DNA of 64,000 bases. Source: Tuctoria greenei (taxonomy: Eukaryota; Streptophyta; Magnoliopsida; Poales; Poaceae). Positions 48,313 to 58,690 of this stretch are shown here, piece after piece. Location of the stretch: positions 151,240,929 through 151,304,928 of the forward strand of contig JAYESD010000009.1 of assembly GCA_036927565.1 (NCBI GenBank), in the 5' to 3' direction. Position numbers and translations under genes: made by a program. Every line of letters starts with the position of its first letter. Within the stretch, counting starts at the first letter, position 1. Below the pieces are notes generated by a model, which saw only the letters and a list, made by a program, of their open reading frames with translations, did no database searches and was not told the origin of the DNA.

Positions 48313-48348
48313 TTGGAGCTGCCTGTAATGAGGCTTATTGTAGCAGTG
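48313..48348 (-). repeat. Right terminal inverted repeat of the giant CACTA
   Basis: Inverted reading CACTGCTACAATAAGCC, then CAGGCAGCTCC. It is nearly the same as the terminus ending at 3612 and is partner to 19682-19714. Followed by TGA. Confidence 0.75.
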
Positions 48349-48351
48349 TGA

Positions 48352-49078
48352 GCCCAACAATGACATGTTCTCTGACAATCGCTCAATAGCTTATTCAGAC
48401 ACTGTTACATGTGTTGCCATATGATGTGAGTAGAGTGATTCGGAGCTCGCCTGCCAGGACGCTTCCTCCGCATCAGACATTGGGCTTTTGTTAACGACTT
48501 AATGGTGGTGTTGGCATCAGACAATGCCACGGTGCCTTCGGAAATGCAGCTATCTTTGTCCTGTGGCCGCACTTCAGCTTGCAGGCATGTTCCAAGACAA
48601 AGCGTTATTTGAGAGGACCTCGGAGTTTGCTCGCCCCTACTGTTCCAGCTGTTGACGCAAATGTAGATCGGCAGTGATGACCAAGCGGCGGCGCCAATCG
48701 AGCGCATGTTTCCACTCGAGGCTTCATCCCGATTCCCGACACATCACTTTCTCTCAACCCAGAACCGGAATCCCTTTTTCTGCCAAACATGGCCCAAATG
48801 AATGACAGATGATGGCCTCGACCTCTAGCGGACCAAACATTCCGTCCTATCCATCCCGACCGTACAGTCACTGCACTGTCAGAGCTTCAGTTTCCACTCT
48901 TCCCAAGGCACTCCATTTCCGTCTCGCCTTTTCGAAAAGAGAAACACTCTTCCAGTCTCTCTCTCCATATCTCACCGAAACCCTAGCTAATAGCCATCCG
49001 CCCCTCCTCCCCAGCCGCCACCCAAATTTTCCTCGCACAAGACAAGAGCAGCGCTTGTGAGCAGCTACATGGGCGGAT
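48352..49078 (+). other. 5' flank of WD40-type gene copy 2
   Basis: From about 48690 it is similar to the flank of copy 1 (13310-13706), consistent with a duplicated promoter and 5' UTR. No transposon signature seen in it. Confidence 0.55.
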
Positions 49079-49374
49079 ATGGAGAACACGAGGCATGGCA
49101 ATGAAGGCTCGTCCATCGAGTTCATGGGGCGGGCTGCGGGCGGTGCCCACAACGCCCACGCCTCCTGGTCTTCGCGGCGCTGAGAGCTGCCGGTCGGTGG
49201 CGGTAACGCTGTACGCAAGCTCATTCACAGTGAAATTGGCGGGCTGAGCGGCCGGACACTGCCGCGCCCTGATGTTGCCTTCTGCGCCGAGAAGTTCCGG
49301 CACTTTAAACTGCAGGTGAGTGATCTAGCGACGCACTGGTCCCATGGCCTAGCTCATCGTCAGTCGGGCAGGAG

Positions 49375-49717
49375 CCATGATAAGGGTATCCGGTCCCTAG
49401 TCGTTGCAACTATCGGGCTCATTTGGAAGGCACGCAACGAGAGAGTATTTTGGGCAGATGAGCTGTGTGCTCCGTAGGTGGATCTTCTGTAGACATCTTT
49501 CCCTTTTCTGAGCTGCTAAATGAGATTTCCATGTGGTGCTTGGCTAGGGCAAAGAAACTTCCAGTGTCGTGTTTCCTCTCGCTTGGCGTAGCGAGACTTG
49601 TCTTCCCTCTATTGCCTGTGTCAGTGTCCTAGCTGACACTGTATATGTGTGATTTATCCTGTACATATTTTGCTACTCTCCTTAAAATGAAAGTACCGAT
49701 TCTCAGTTTTCAAAAAA
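49375..49717 (+). mobile_element. LINE 3' end
   Basis: Frame fragment VATIGLIWKARNERVFW is the typical C terminus of plant LINE ORF2. A short 3' UTR follows and it ends in TTTTCAAAAAA. Only the tail is present. Confidence 0.65.
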
Positions 49718-50168
49718 GTCGGCATCTTACATTGTGTAGTTGTTGTATACCTCTATTCTTCACCTAGTGACGCTCCTGCTGTTAAGCACGTCTGCACCTA
49801 TGGGATGGGATCCCAACCTATGCATGGGATACTGACACACTTCAGAGTGTTCATCACTAAAATAATAGAACACGAACAAGTTCAATCGGAACCATTATAA
49901 GGTTACATCTATGGGACCATAGTTATGGTGATCAGGACCCATGCTTCTTTTTTTTTGCAATCATGATCAATTAATCATAGTATCATGAAAAATAACCTGC
50001 TATATAGAATTCTAGAAAGCATCACATCACAATCTCATAGAAGCGACGCACATGATGTGGCTAACATGTGAGATGAGATATTTATGTACCCCAAAGAACA
50101 TGACAAATACTGCAAGTGTAGTTATGAATTTTATGCCCTTCATCACAGTCCCATGAGAGATTGATAAT
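49718..50168. other. Intron sequence with no recognised feature
   Basis: AT-rich, no long open frame, no repeat family that I can name. Confidence 0.5.
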
Positions 50169-50273
50169 ACTTCCTCCGGTTTCAAAAAGAATGTAGTTTT
50201 AACCTCCTACTCAAAGTTCCTGAAAGAATGTCACTTTTCATTTTTCAATGTATTTTGGTCAAATATGCTCCTT
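50169..50273. mobile_element. Stowaway-like MITE remnant
   Basis: Begins TACTTCCTCCGGTTTCAAAA after a TA-rich junction, resembling the CTCCCTCCGTTTC terminus of Stowaway MITEs. It is cut by element B at 50274, so only one end is present. Confidence 0.45.
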
Positions 50274-50562
50274 CACTACAGGAAACGTGATCATTTGCGA
50301 CGGCTAAATTTATTTGCGACGGCCAGCCGTCGCAAATTACTTTGCGACGGCCTGTCAATGGCCATCACGAATAACAAGGCCGTCGCAAATAAGGACTAAA
50401 TTGCGACGGTCGTTGTTGTGGCCGTCACAAATAAGGGTTTATTTGCAACAGCCAACCCTAGGGCTGTCGCAAATAAAGGAGCCATCGCAATTAAGGGTTT
50501 AATTGCGATGGCCATAAGTTAAGGCCATCGCAATTAAGGCGGCCGTCGCAAATTAGGGCTAA
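50274..50562. repeat. Subterminal repeats of element B
   Basis: About twelve TTGCGACGGCC-type motifs in both orientations, some with ATGGCC variants. Confidence 0.88.
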
Positions 50563-51479
50563 TATCGGGACCCTCCGACCCCAACTCTTCATTCACCCTT
50601 CACTCCACCGCCGCCGCCTGCCGCTCCCCCGCCGCCGGCTCGCCCCCGGCTCCGCCGCCCCTGCTCCCCCGCCGCCGGCTCGCCCCCGGCCCCGCCGCCC
50701 AGTGCTCCCGCCGCCCCTGCGTCCCCGCCATCGGCTCGCCCCCAGCTCCGCCGCCCCTGCGCCCCCGCCGCCGGCTCGCCCCTGCGCCCCCGCCGCCGGC
50801 TCGCCCCCGGCCCCGCCACCCCTGCACCCCCGCCGCCGGCTCGCCTCTGGCTCCGCCGCCCCTGCGCCCCCGGCCCCGCCGCCGAATATTCACCGCCAAA
50901 GCTTGCTCTACGGGAACAGAGGCAGCAAGCAGCGTCTCTGTTGCAAGTGTTTCCTCGCCTCTCCCCCTGCTCTCATTGTTTTGAATTGCACATGCATTTG
51001 CTTGAAAATTTGCCTGAATTGCACATGTATCGTGTTTACTCTTAATAGAAAATTGTGAATTGCACATGTATCGTGTTTACATCAGCACCTTATGTGATGT
51101 ATAAATAATTCTGTTCTTGTTTCCGGTACACAAAACATACCGTACATCTACTTACTCAATGTGTTTTTGTCTAATATGTTTTTTGTCTTACATAATTGGC
51201 TAATATGATTTTTGTCTTACATAATTGGCTAATATGCTTTATATGTTGTCTTGTATTACACTTGTGATTTCACACTTGTCCATTGTGGCTAATATGTTTT
51301 TTGTTCAAATTTTGTAGTAAATGCATAATTAGATTTTGTGTATGCTTTATATGCTTTATATGTTTTTTTTTCTATAGCTTGGTCTGTCATTCTGAATTTC
51401 TATTCTGTTTAGTGTATGTTTGAACTTTAGTGCATTCATATAATGTTTTTAGTGACTACTTAATATATGTAAATAAAGG

Positions 51480-52055
51480 GTTTTGGGACGGCTCGGACCA
51501 ACCCAGAAGGGCACGACACGCAATAAGTGTGATCGTGCCATATAGACCATAGTAGTGGTACCGTATGCGTCAAGGCGACATGGAAGCGAACGAGTTGGTA
51601 AGGACGTCAATGACCCGCGATTGCGTGGACGGTGGAAATGGATGTGGAATTGTCATCTAAGACCAACTTTTCTCTCACCCTTTCTCTAGTTCTTTCCTCT
51701 CTCTTAAATGACCTCAAAATGAAAATGAGCAACGTAACCTATAGCAATGTATTACCCGTTTCGAATTGGCACGTCTCACATGCCATTGTCATGTGAGACG
51801 TGCAGGTTTGGAATTGTCCCTTTCTGGACAGACTCGGAGTGACCGAGGGGGCGTGGTTTGTGACGAGACGCGGGTACGGATTTGGATGAGATTTCGGTGG
51901 CGTAACCCTGTTGTTCTCTGCTGCACCATTTTTGGGCGTGCAGTGGAGAACAGCGGGGTTATGCTGCCGAAATTTCATTCGAATCCGGATCAGGCGTCTC
52001 GTCATGAGCATGCTCCACACCATTTTTGTATACTTTATTTGCATATTTACTGATT
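51480..52055 (+). promoter_or_regulatory. Foldback leader of element B
   Basis: Counterpart of 37735-38345. The long foldback (about 51861-52005) and the short palindrome (GCACGTCTCACATGCC with one mismatch in the second arm, about 51769-51803) are both kept. Confidence 0.6.
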
Positions 52056-52071
52056 ATCTAATTAAAACAGG

Positions 52072-53009
52072 ATGGCGTCAAAGAAGGGTAAGAAGGTGCC
52101 GCCGACGAGGGGGTTCTACCCCTCTAGACTTGAGGATGCTTTCGATGGTGCCTCGTCGACTGGGAGCGGACGCTCTAAGTTGTTGGGGCACGTTCTGAGC
52201 AGCTCTAGAGCATCATCACAGGTAAATTTCACTCAATTTTAACAAATTCTTTAAATTCAATTTCACATTAATCTTACTTATGAATCATTTGAATGTTGTA
52301 GTCCTCACCGGCTGACTCAGAGGCTGCGGCGCCAGTTGACCTTGGCTACCCTTCGGTGAGCCAGCCATCGACGAGCCAGCCCTCGGCCAGCCAGCCCTCG
52401 GTTGGCGATCCTTCTGTTCCTGAGGCCTTTGGCTCGGCTGGTGAGGAGCCGTCTGGGTCACCTGACGTGGCACCCCAGCAGATGCGGAGGACGAGGAGGA
52501 CTCACTTTGTCAGTCCTCCTACGGTCCCTTCACAGAGGATCGTGATTCGTCCAGTCGGAGACAGGTAATAAAAATTATAGTGTTCAATTTTAGTTTCTTT
52601 TAGTTACTTAAGCAATGAATCAATAAATATCTTGCAGGGTTTGGGACGACACGTCTTTCACTGGTGAGAGACATCACAGACCGGTGAACGGTGTCCACGG
52701 GTCCTTAGTGCGTTTGCACTATCCCGGGGTCATCGACGGGGTGCCTGCTCTTTTGTGGGAGAACTATGCACGCGTCCATCACCAGGAGAACGGCAACCTT
52801 CAGGAGGCGTATGGGCCGATTTTATGGTAAGAATGTTAAAAAAAGTTTCTAAGTTTTAACTCTTAAACTCTTTTAATGAACATATCTTCAATATATTCTT
52901 TATCACAGGCAAGATATACTTTAGAGGACCCGAACGATCCTCGCCTGTTTGAGGATGTGAGGCGAGTGTTTCACTACAATGCTGCCAAGGCGCTTCGACA
53001 AGCTTTGAT
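52072..53009 (+). pseudogene. 5' part of the second gene of element B
   Basis: Exons 52072-52221, 52302-52564, 52638-52826 and 52909-53009. The product starts MASKKGKKVPPTRGFYPS and runs through VWDDTSFTGERHHRPVNG and ARYTLEDPNDPRLFED to AAKALRQAL, then stops making sense at the Copia junction. Where element A has a TAG, B has TAT (ENYARVHH). B has its own one-base deletion (GGAGGCGTATGG, against GGAGGCCGTATGG in A) near 52811. Confidence 0.8.
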
Positions 53010-53830
53010 TACCTGCGTTGGTTGTTCAGACGCAACCGATGCTTTTAACTTTATATATAGGTGTTGGTTTATTTTATAGACCCGACATATTTAAGCTCTC
53101 GTGTGGCCCCACATATATAGCTGTTGGTCTGTGTGGTCCGGCAATCGTCAGCCCCGATGATAATAGGTTTGCCCGACACTTCTTTGTCCGATTCCTGTAG
53201 TGTCTTCAAATACTGCTGTCAGCAAACCTTTCGTCATAATGTCTGCAAATTGAAGGTGTGTCGGAACGTGCAACACTCTTAGTTCGCTGAGCGCCACCTT
53301 CTTGCAGACGAAGTGGACGTCCAGTTTGACATGCTTTCTCCTGCGGTGATGTGCTGGATTCTGATTGAGGTACACCGCGGAGATGTTGTCACAGTACATG
53401 ATGGTTCCTTTTTTGATGTTGACATGCAGCTCCTGCAGTACTTGACACAGCCAACAGCATTCTGCTATCGCGTTGGCGACGGCACGATACTCAGCCTCAG
53501 CGCTGGAACACGAGATCGTGCTTTCTCATTTTGATGACCATGAAATGAGCGAGTCGCTGAGGAAGACACAATAGCCTGACGTGGAATGGCGAGTGTCCGG
53601 ACATCCAGCCCAATCTGCGTCGGAGTATGCAGTGAGCGCCAGAGATGACAATGAGCAAAGCTGGAGCCCATGGTTAATAGTACCTTTAACATATTGTAGG
53701 ATCCGTTTGACAAGGCTCCATTGGGCATGGTGAGGAGCATGCATGTGTAGGCACACTTGATTAATTGCATACGCGATGTCCAGCCTCATCAACAAGACAT
53801 CCTCTGTTACACCATGTTGCAAATTGTTTA
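53010..53830 (-). mobile_element. Copia fragment, composite 2
   Basis: Same fragment as 3878-4690: RLDIAYAINQVCLHMH, YSDADWAGCPDTRHSTSGY, KHVKLDVHFV, ADIMTKGL. Here the RNase H frame is broken near 53540. The left boundary (GCGTYGGTTG.TCAGACGCAA) and the right junction are the same in both composites. Confidence 0.9.
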
Positions 53831-54160
53831 CAGGCAAGTTCAGTGCGGCGCTAACAGGAGACGCTCCCTGCTTGATGCACTTCTCCTATTAGGTACCCCC
53901 ACCCCTGATTATCCTGGTTCTCGACTATATCTTGGAGCTAGCCAGGATTTCACAGACGCATTGCATGTGTTAGCAACATACACATATAGAAACATATGTA
54001 TAGCCAGATGTCTCCTGTTCATCCAGCTTAACATTTACACACATTGACCAATCAAATACTAACGAAGTGTAAATCGTGATTACCAAGTAACTATTTACAC
54101 AAAAATCTCTTGTTCATCCAGTTTAACATGTAACTAATTTACACAAAAAATAATTGTCAC

Positions 54161-56559
54161 CTAATCCTCTATTCGGTCATGAAATTCTCCCTTTGAATTA
54201 ATGATTTTAGAAATGATAAACATGCATAGGACATCACTAATTTTCTCAAGGATACGACCTTCAGCGTTGCAGAAGGTGGGTTCGTAGTCCTGCCACATGA
54301 TAAAATGAGATTTAGCAAAAGATTAGTAATAAAGTAAAATAAATGCACTTACACATACATTGCAATTAGGTTGCTCCCCAGATAAAGTCATGTGTAGGCA
54401 GACGTGGAAGACGCACGTGTTGCTTGGAACTTGCGGGTCAAGATATGCAGCAGACGTGTTTCCTGTGTTATGACGAGCATGTTGTTGCTGGTTCCTACCC
54501 ATGTATAGGGTATGTATTGAAGAACCTAGTTTTTAGGAGACTTACAATGCGAAGCAGAGTATTAGGGAGACATCCAACGCGTCGAGGTTCAAAAGGTATT
54601 AGAGATCGGACCATGAGATGACGAAAGCGCCATCACCTGAGGTAAAGTGTTTATCCTTTAGTGCCACTAGCATGGTATCACAAATTTTGTAATTGTCCAT
54701 GTAGTATTGATGAAGTTGAACACAAGGTTTACCAACTTGTTTGAGTGCGGCCGCAGTTAACATCGACTTTCCCTTTTCATACTTCGGGTTTGCATGCATC
54801 ATAGCTTTCGGTGTCCTCGAGTTAGGTTCTGACTCTTTCATTGGTTTCTTACAAGCTTCCGCCGATTATAATCGCTGCTGCGGTAGACTCTTGTTCTTGG
54901 CACATATATTCTTTGTCGGCTTTGCCGGCGGCTGATCAGGTGCAGGGTGTAGGGCACTTCGAGTGCGAGGTGGAGACCGACGCGGCTGCTCTTCAAGTGA
55001 AGAGTTATGCGACAACTCTACGGTTGGAGACTGATGCGGCTTCTCTATAACTAGAGGCAACTGCTCTCCAATTGGAGACTTCAGCTGCTTCTCTATAATT
55101 GGAGACAACGATAGCTCTGGAATTGGAGACAGATCCATCTGTTCTGGATTTGGATGCAGAAGCAGACGTGCCTCAGGAGACATTGAAGCGGTCGACGCGG
55201 AAGCTGCTGTTGCTGGGTCAACAATAATAAGGCTTCATCTCCCTTGAACCCTTCTAGTAACTACATCCCGCATAGTCAGCATTGTATCATCCGGTGGCAC
55301 TTCGAGCTGCAGGTTTTTCAAATTTTCATGCACCATGTCCACCTTGACCACAACATAGGATGTTATGTCTACCTAGATGTCCTCAAGCATGGCCTGATTG
55401 GGATACACCAGCCTATCCCGACGTCCATTCGAGCGATTCCTCCAACCATTAGCAGAAGGTTGCACGTTGTTGGCTGAGCCAAGTTATCTATCGTGTCCAG
55501 CTGAATTGAAAGTCAAGACGCTGGTGCCTGAAGATCCTCATGTGGTTGTCCACTCTCAGCTGTTGTAGAAGCAAAGATGCTCTTACGCTCCTCGTCATTG
55601 AAAAATGCATTAGGGGTTGCTATACCTGCTCCCTCAAGCATTTTCTTCACGTCTCCTAGGAGCTCCCTTCTCAGCCATGTTTTCAGCTCCTCAACGTGAA
55701 CCTGTGATGTTGAGGCCATTTTCCGCTTCTGATAAGTAGTTTTGTGTTTCAGAAAACCCTCCCCCTAGGTCAACTTACTGGGAACACCACAAACATGACC
55801 TCGTAGCTCTGGTCTTTCCAGGCTCTTTGAGCGACATGTAAGGTGCTCAGGCTGTAGAAGCTGATATCGCCTGAGTCATATAGTTGTGAACGAGCACGCA
55901 TAAATGGTTTCATCCGTCCACTAAAACTATCATAGGGATTCACAACACCTAGCTTGGCCAATGCTTCATTCTGTTGTTCCCAAATCTTTTTTTCCCGACA
56001 TAACCAGTGTTGCCGAGGTGGTCGTCAAGCTCGTTCTGCGACCGGAGCCACATCATACGTTCACTGTTCTTGGCAAAATCCTGTGATTCGTACTTTTCAA
56101 TAAATCTCGCCCAAACCTCTTCTGACACATGTTAATACTTATGGAAGGGAGTTTCATGATTCTTCCAAAACTCGCGAAGCTTAGTTTTTTAGGTCCTCCA
56201 TGCATGAGAGATCATCTTCATAGCTAGCTTATTCCCCTTCTGTTTCATATGTTCCGGATGTTTAACATATGGTTGGATAGAGCTTTCGAAGAGTTCATAC
56301 TTTTCATTTTAAGTCAAGTAATCAAATCTCTGCAGGTTTAGTGGCACCCTTTCCCGAGCATTGGCCTGGATAGTTTTGTATTCACATTATGGTCCAGAGG
56401 TAAGCCTTCATCATTGGCCTCATCAACAGTCAGAACGTTTGTCAGCCACATTTCCTGTGACCTTTTCTTTCTTGTGTTACCAGAGGCAGATGCATCCTCC
56501 TCATGTGTCTGTTGCTGAGCTTCCTCTTCAATATGTTGTTGATGCTCGGACTGAGACAT
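54161..56559 (-). pseudogene. Transposase_24/Ulp1 gene of C2, catalytic exons deleted
   Basis: ATG at 56559-56557 (MSQSEHQQHIEEEAQQQ), acidic N terminus, Transposase_24 segments (55961-55513) and the C-terminal exon ending at 54161. The region with the protease His and the catalytic Cys exon is missing or fused (54420-54440), so no protease can be made. Several stops in addition. Confidence 0.75.
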
Positions 56560-56879
56560 CTTCGAATTCACAAAAAAAAAACACTGAAGTCCTGTAAAAC
56601 ATTATCAAATTTCAGTCACATTCGCACAAACAGTCACATAAGGGAGCAAATTCTTTCATGGCATTTGTACCTTAATAAGAAAAACATCTATGTGCAAAGT
56701 GTAAGGACAATCAAAACCAAACAATCATTAAATAAATCACTAAACATTGACTGGTAATTAGCTAGGTTAAGTATTGTATTTTCTTCTAATTCTCTTAATT
56801 ATTTCACCTGTCCAACGTACGATTAATAATAAAAAGATCTATGTGTCAAGTGTAAGGACAATCCTCATTAAATAAATCA

Positions 56880-57670
56880 CTAAACATTGACTGGTAATAC
56901 TCTAAGTAGAACTCCAAAAATATACTAAACATTGACTGGTGAACCACCAAAGCGCGGATCATTTTGACTCCAACCAAAGCGTAATACTCTATGCGTAGTA
57001 CTCCAAAAATATACTAAACATTGACCGATGAACCACCAAAGCGCGGACCATTTTGACTCCAACCAAAGCACGAACAAACCTTATTAGGGCAATGTCAAGC
57101 TGGTCGATGGCGGCAGCGCGACAATGATCAAGATGGCAGTGTTGAGGTAGCAATGATCTCTAGGCAAGCGGACCGATGCGGCGGCGTGCTCCGGGGAAGG
57201 GGACGACGCGGTGAGGGTTTCTAGAGTGAAAAGTGATCAGCAAGCGAGAGCTAAAGTGTTGAAAAGTTTTGCTAAGTCTTGGGAAGAGAGCGCGCGAGAT
57301 AGCTAAAAGTATCTTAGGGCAACAATCTAAGACACGCCTCTGAAGAGCAACTGCAAGCGTGTCTCCCACACGTGTATAAGCACATATCAGAGACGCACTT
57401 TACAAAAGATCGTCTCTTATCTTTTGAGTTAATGTGAGCCGTTGTCAGTAATGCCATTCACGCAGATCGAAGCATTTAAATCGGAGGCGCGCTTTATTAA
57501 AATGCATCTCATGTCATCATGCCTGAGAGACGCGCCTTTGTGAGGTGCGTCTCGCATCACGTTCGCACACTGCCGCTAAGACTACTGCAAATCGAAGCGC
57601 TCAAATCAGAGACGCCCTTTTTAAAAACTCATCTCACATTATCTTTGAGGCGCGTCTCGCATCACGTTCG
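56880..57670. repeat. Tandem repeats and internal GAGACGCG cluster of C2
   Basis: Counterparts of 8150-8335 and 8570-8930: the ACTAAACATTGAC units, then GAGACGCGC/GCGCGTCTC inverted motifs. Confidence 0.75.
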
Positions 57671-57918
57671 TATCCCTGGAAAGCAGAGCAAGTGCTATAT
57701 TCAGTAGTTCTCCATAAGAAACAGAGCATAAGGCATCAATACTTCTCCATAAGAAACAGAGCACATGTGACCAATGAAAGTCAATTTTCACTTAAATTGC
57801 AATATTTTCACACGTTTGAGCATATATCACACAAATATCCAAATGGAAGTCAATTTTTCACTCAATTGACCATATTTTCACATATTTGAGCATATTTACA
57901 CACAATTAATTTGGTACT

Positions 57919-58690
57919 TTACGTTGCGGTCTTGGTTTTTTTGAAATTCTTGACTTTTTCGTGGTGATTGTTTTGCAAGTAAGGAGTTTTGTTGGCCAAT
58001 GGTATTCTTAGCTTGATCATCGAGGTGACAAAAGGAGGGATCTCATTAAATTGGTCAAACTCTTCCTCAACGATGACATTCTCGACTCCGACGATTCGTT
58101 GTTTTCCTTGTATAACCACCTTAAGTCTTTTATTTGTTGTGTCTGGAACAGAGAACACTTGAGCAATGTGTTCTGCTTACACGAAAGGCTCTCACTTATA
58201 TCCTTGATGGTTAAGATCAAAGCTAGTGAACCCTCACTTGTCTTGTACAACACCTTTGATTCCATCAACCCAGTTGCAACGAAAAGAGGAATCTTGAATC
58301 CTTGAAAGTCAAGCTCCCATATCTTTTGTATTTTACCATAGTACATGTATTTCTCTTGGCCCGCAGCATTATAAGCATCAACACAGACACCACTATTCTG
58401 ATACATGATTTTCTTATCTTGTTCTACAATGTAGAATGTGTATCCATTTATGTAGTACCCTTGATATGTAATAATTGTTAATATAGGACCACGAGCCAAC
58501 TTTTTTAGGTATTCACTTGTTTGAGTATCTGATGAGTGAGAAATCCGATCCCGGAGCCAGCCAATGAATTTTCTCCTGTGTTCAATTGCTAACCATGATT
58601 CATTGCGGCCAGGATTGTCTCTAAGCACCACCTCCTTATACTTATCGATGTACTCTGACACAATGGACATGTGTTGCAACACATGGAAAC
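57919..58690 (-). pseudogene. 3' part of tnp2 in C2 (DUF4216), fused to Gypsy protease frame
   Basis: Minus-strand reading FHVLQHMSIVSEYIDKYKE, ESWLAIEHRRKFIGWLRD, YINGYTFYIVEQDKKI, IQKIWELDFQGFKIP is the end of a TNP2 gene. The same open frame (58017-59294) runs without a stop from the Gypsy protease into this tnp2 segment. A frame change near 58290 separates it from the final VVIQGKQRIVGVEN part. Confidence 0.8.

Larger units (their letters stand above)
19682..48348. mobile_element. Giant composite CACTA element with divergent genes, interrupted by element A
   Basis: The left terminus reads CACTACTATAAAAAGC and the inverted right terminus CACTGCTACAATAAGCC. Both continue into AGGCA(C/G)CTC, matching at roughly three of four positions over about 36 bp. 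Both are bordered by TGA (19679-19681 and 48349-48351), the 3-bp duplication typical of CACTA. Both ends, and the middle, carry CACAGGCGGTT-type repeats. Without the nested 10.1-kb element A the length would be about 18.5 kb. Genes point outward: tnp2 and a SUMO E2 to the left, a Transposase_24/Ulp1 gene to the right. An alternative is two abutting elements of one family, each missing an end, with a chance TGA match. Confidence 0.65.
50274..53009 (+). mobile_element. Element B: truncated CACTA of the same family as element A
   Basis: It starts CACTACAGGAAACG after CTT, followed by GCGACGGC subterminal motifs to 50560, a GC-rich proline-codon-like leader (50580-50900), AT-rich sequence, the foldback leader (51480-52055) and the first four exons of the second gene (52072-53009). 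The tnp2 gene present in A between leader and second gene is absent. The right end is lost at 53009/53010, where the Copia fragment of composite C2 begins in mid-exon. Confidence 0.85.
53831..58690 (-). mobile_element. CACTA element C2, second copy of C1
   Basis: It matches 4691-9560 almost throughout. It lacks about 390 bp of Ulp1 exons (junction at about 54434, against 5297-5688 in C1) but keeps about 365 bp of tnp2 that C1 lost. The right side is replaced by the Gypsy element from about 58690, so the upstream tnp2 part and terminus are absent. Confidence 0.8.

Noticed and set aside
50600..51067. Minus-strand Gly/Arg/Ala-rich frame of 155 codons
   Set aside because: GC-rich tandem low-complexity leader of element B; the corresponding leaders of A and of the 12.7-kb fragment do not keep a frame.
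1..58690. Segmental duplication of the left and right parts of the window
   Set aside because: The repeated blocks are transposons in different order and with different flanks; only the WD40 gene with its promoter flank looks like a host duplication.
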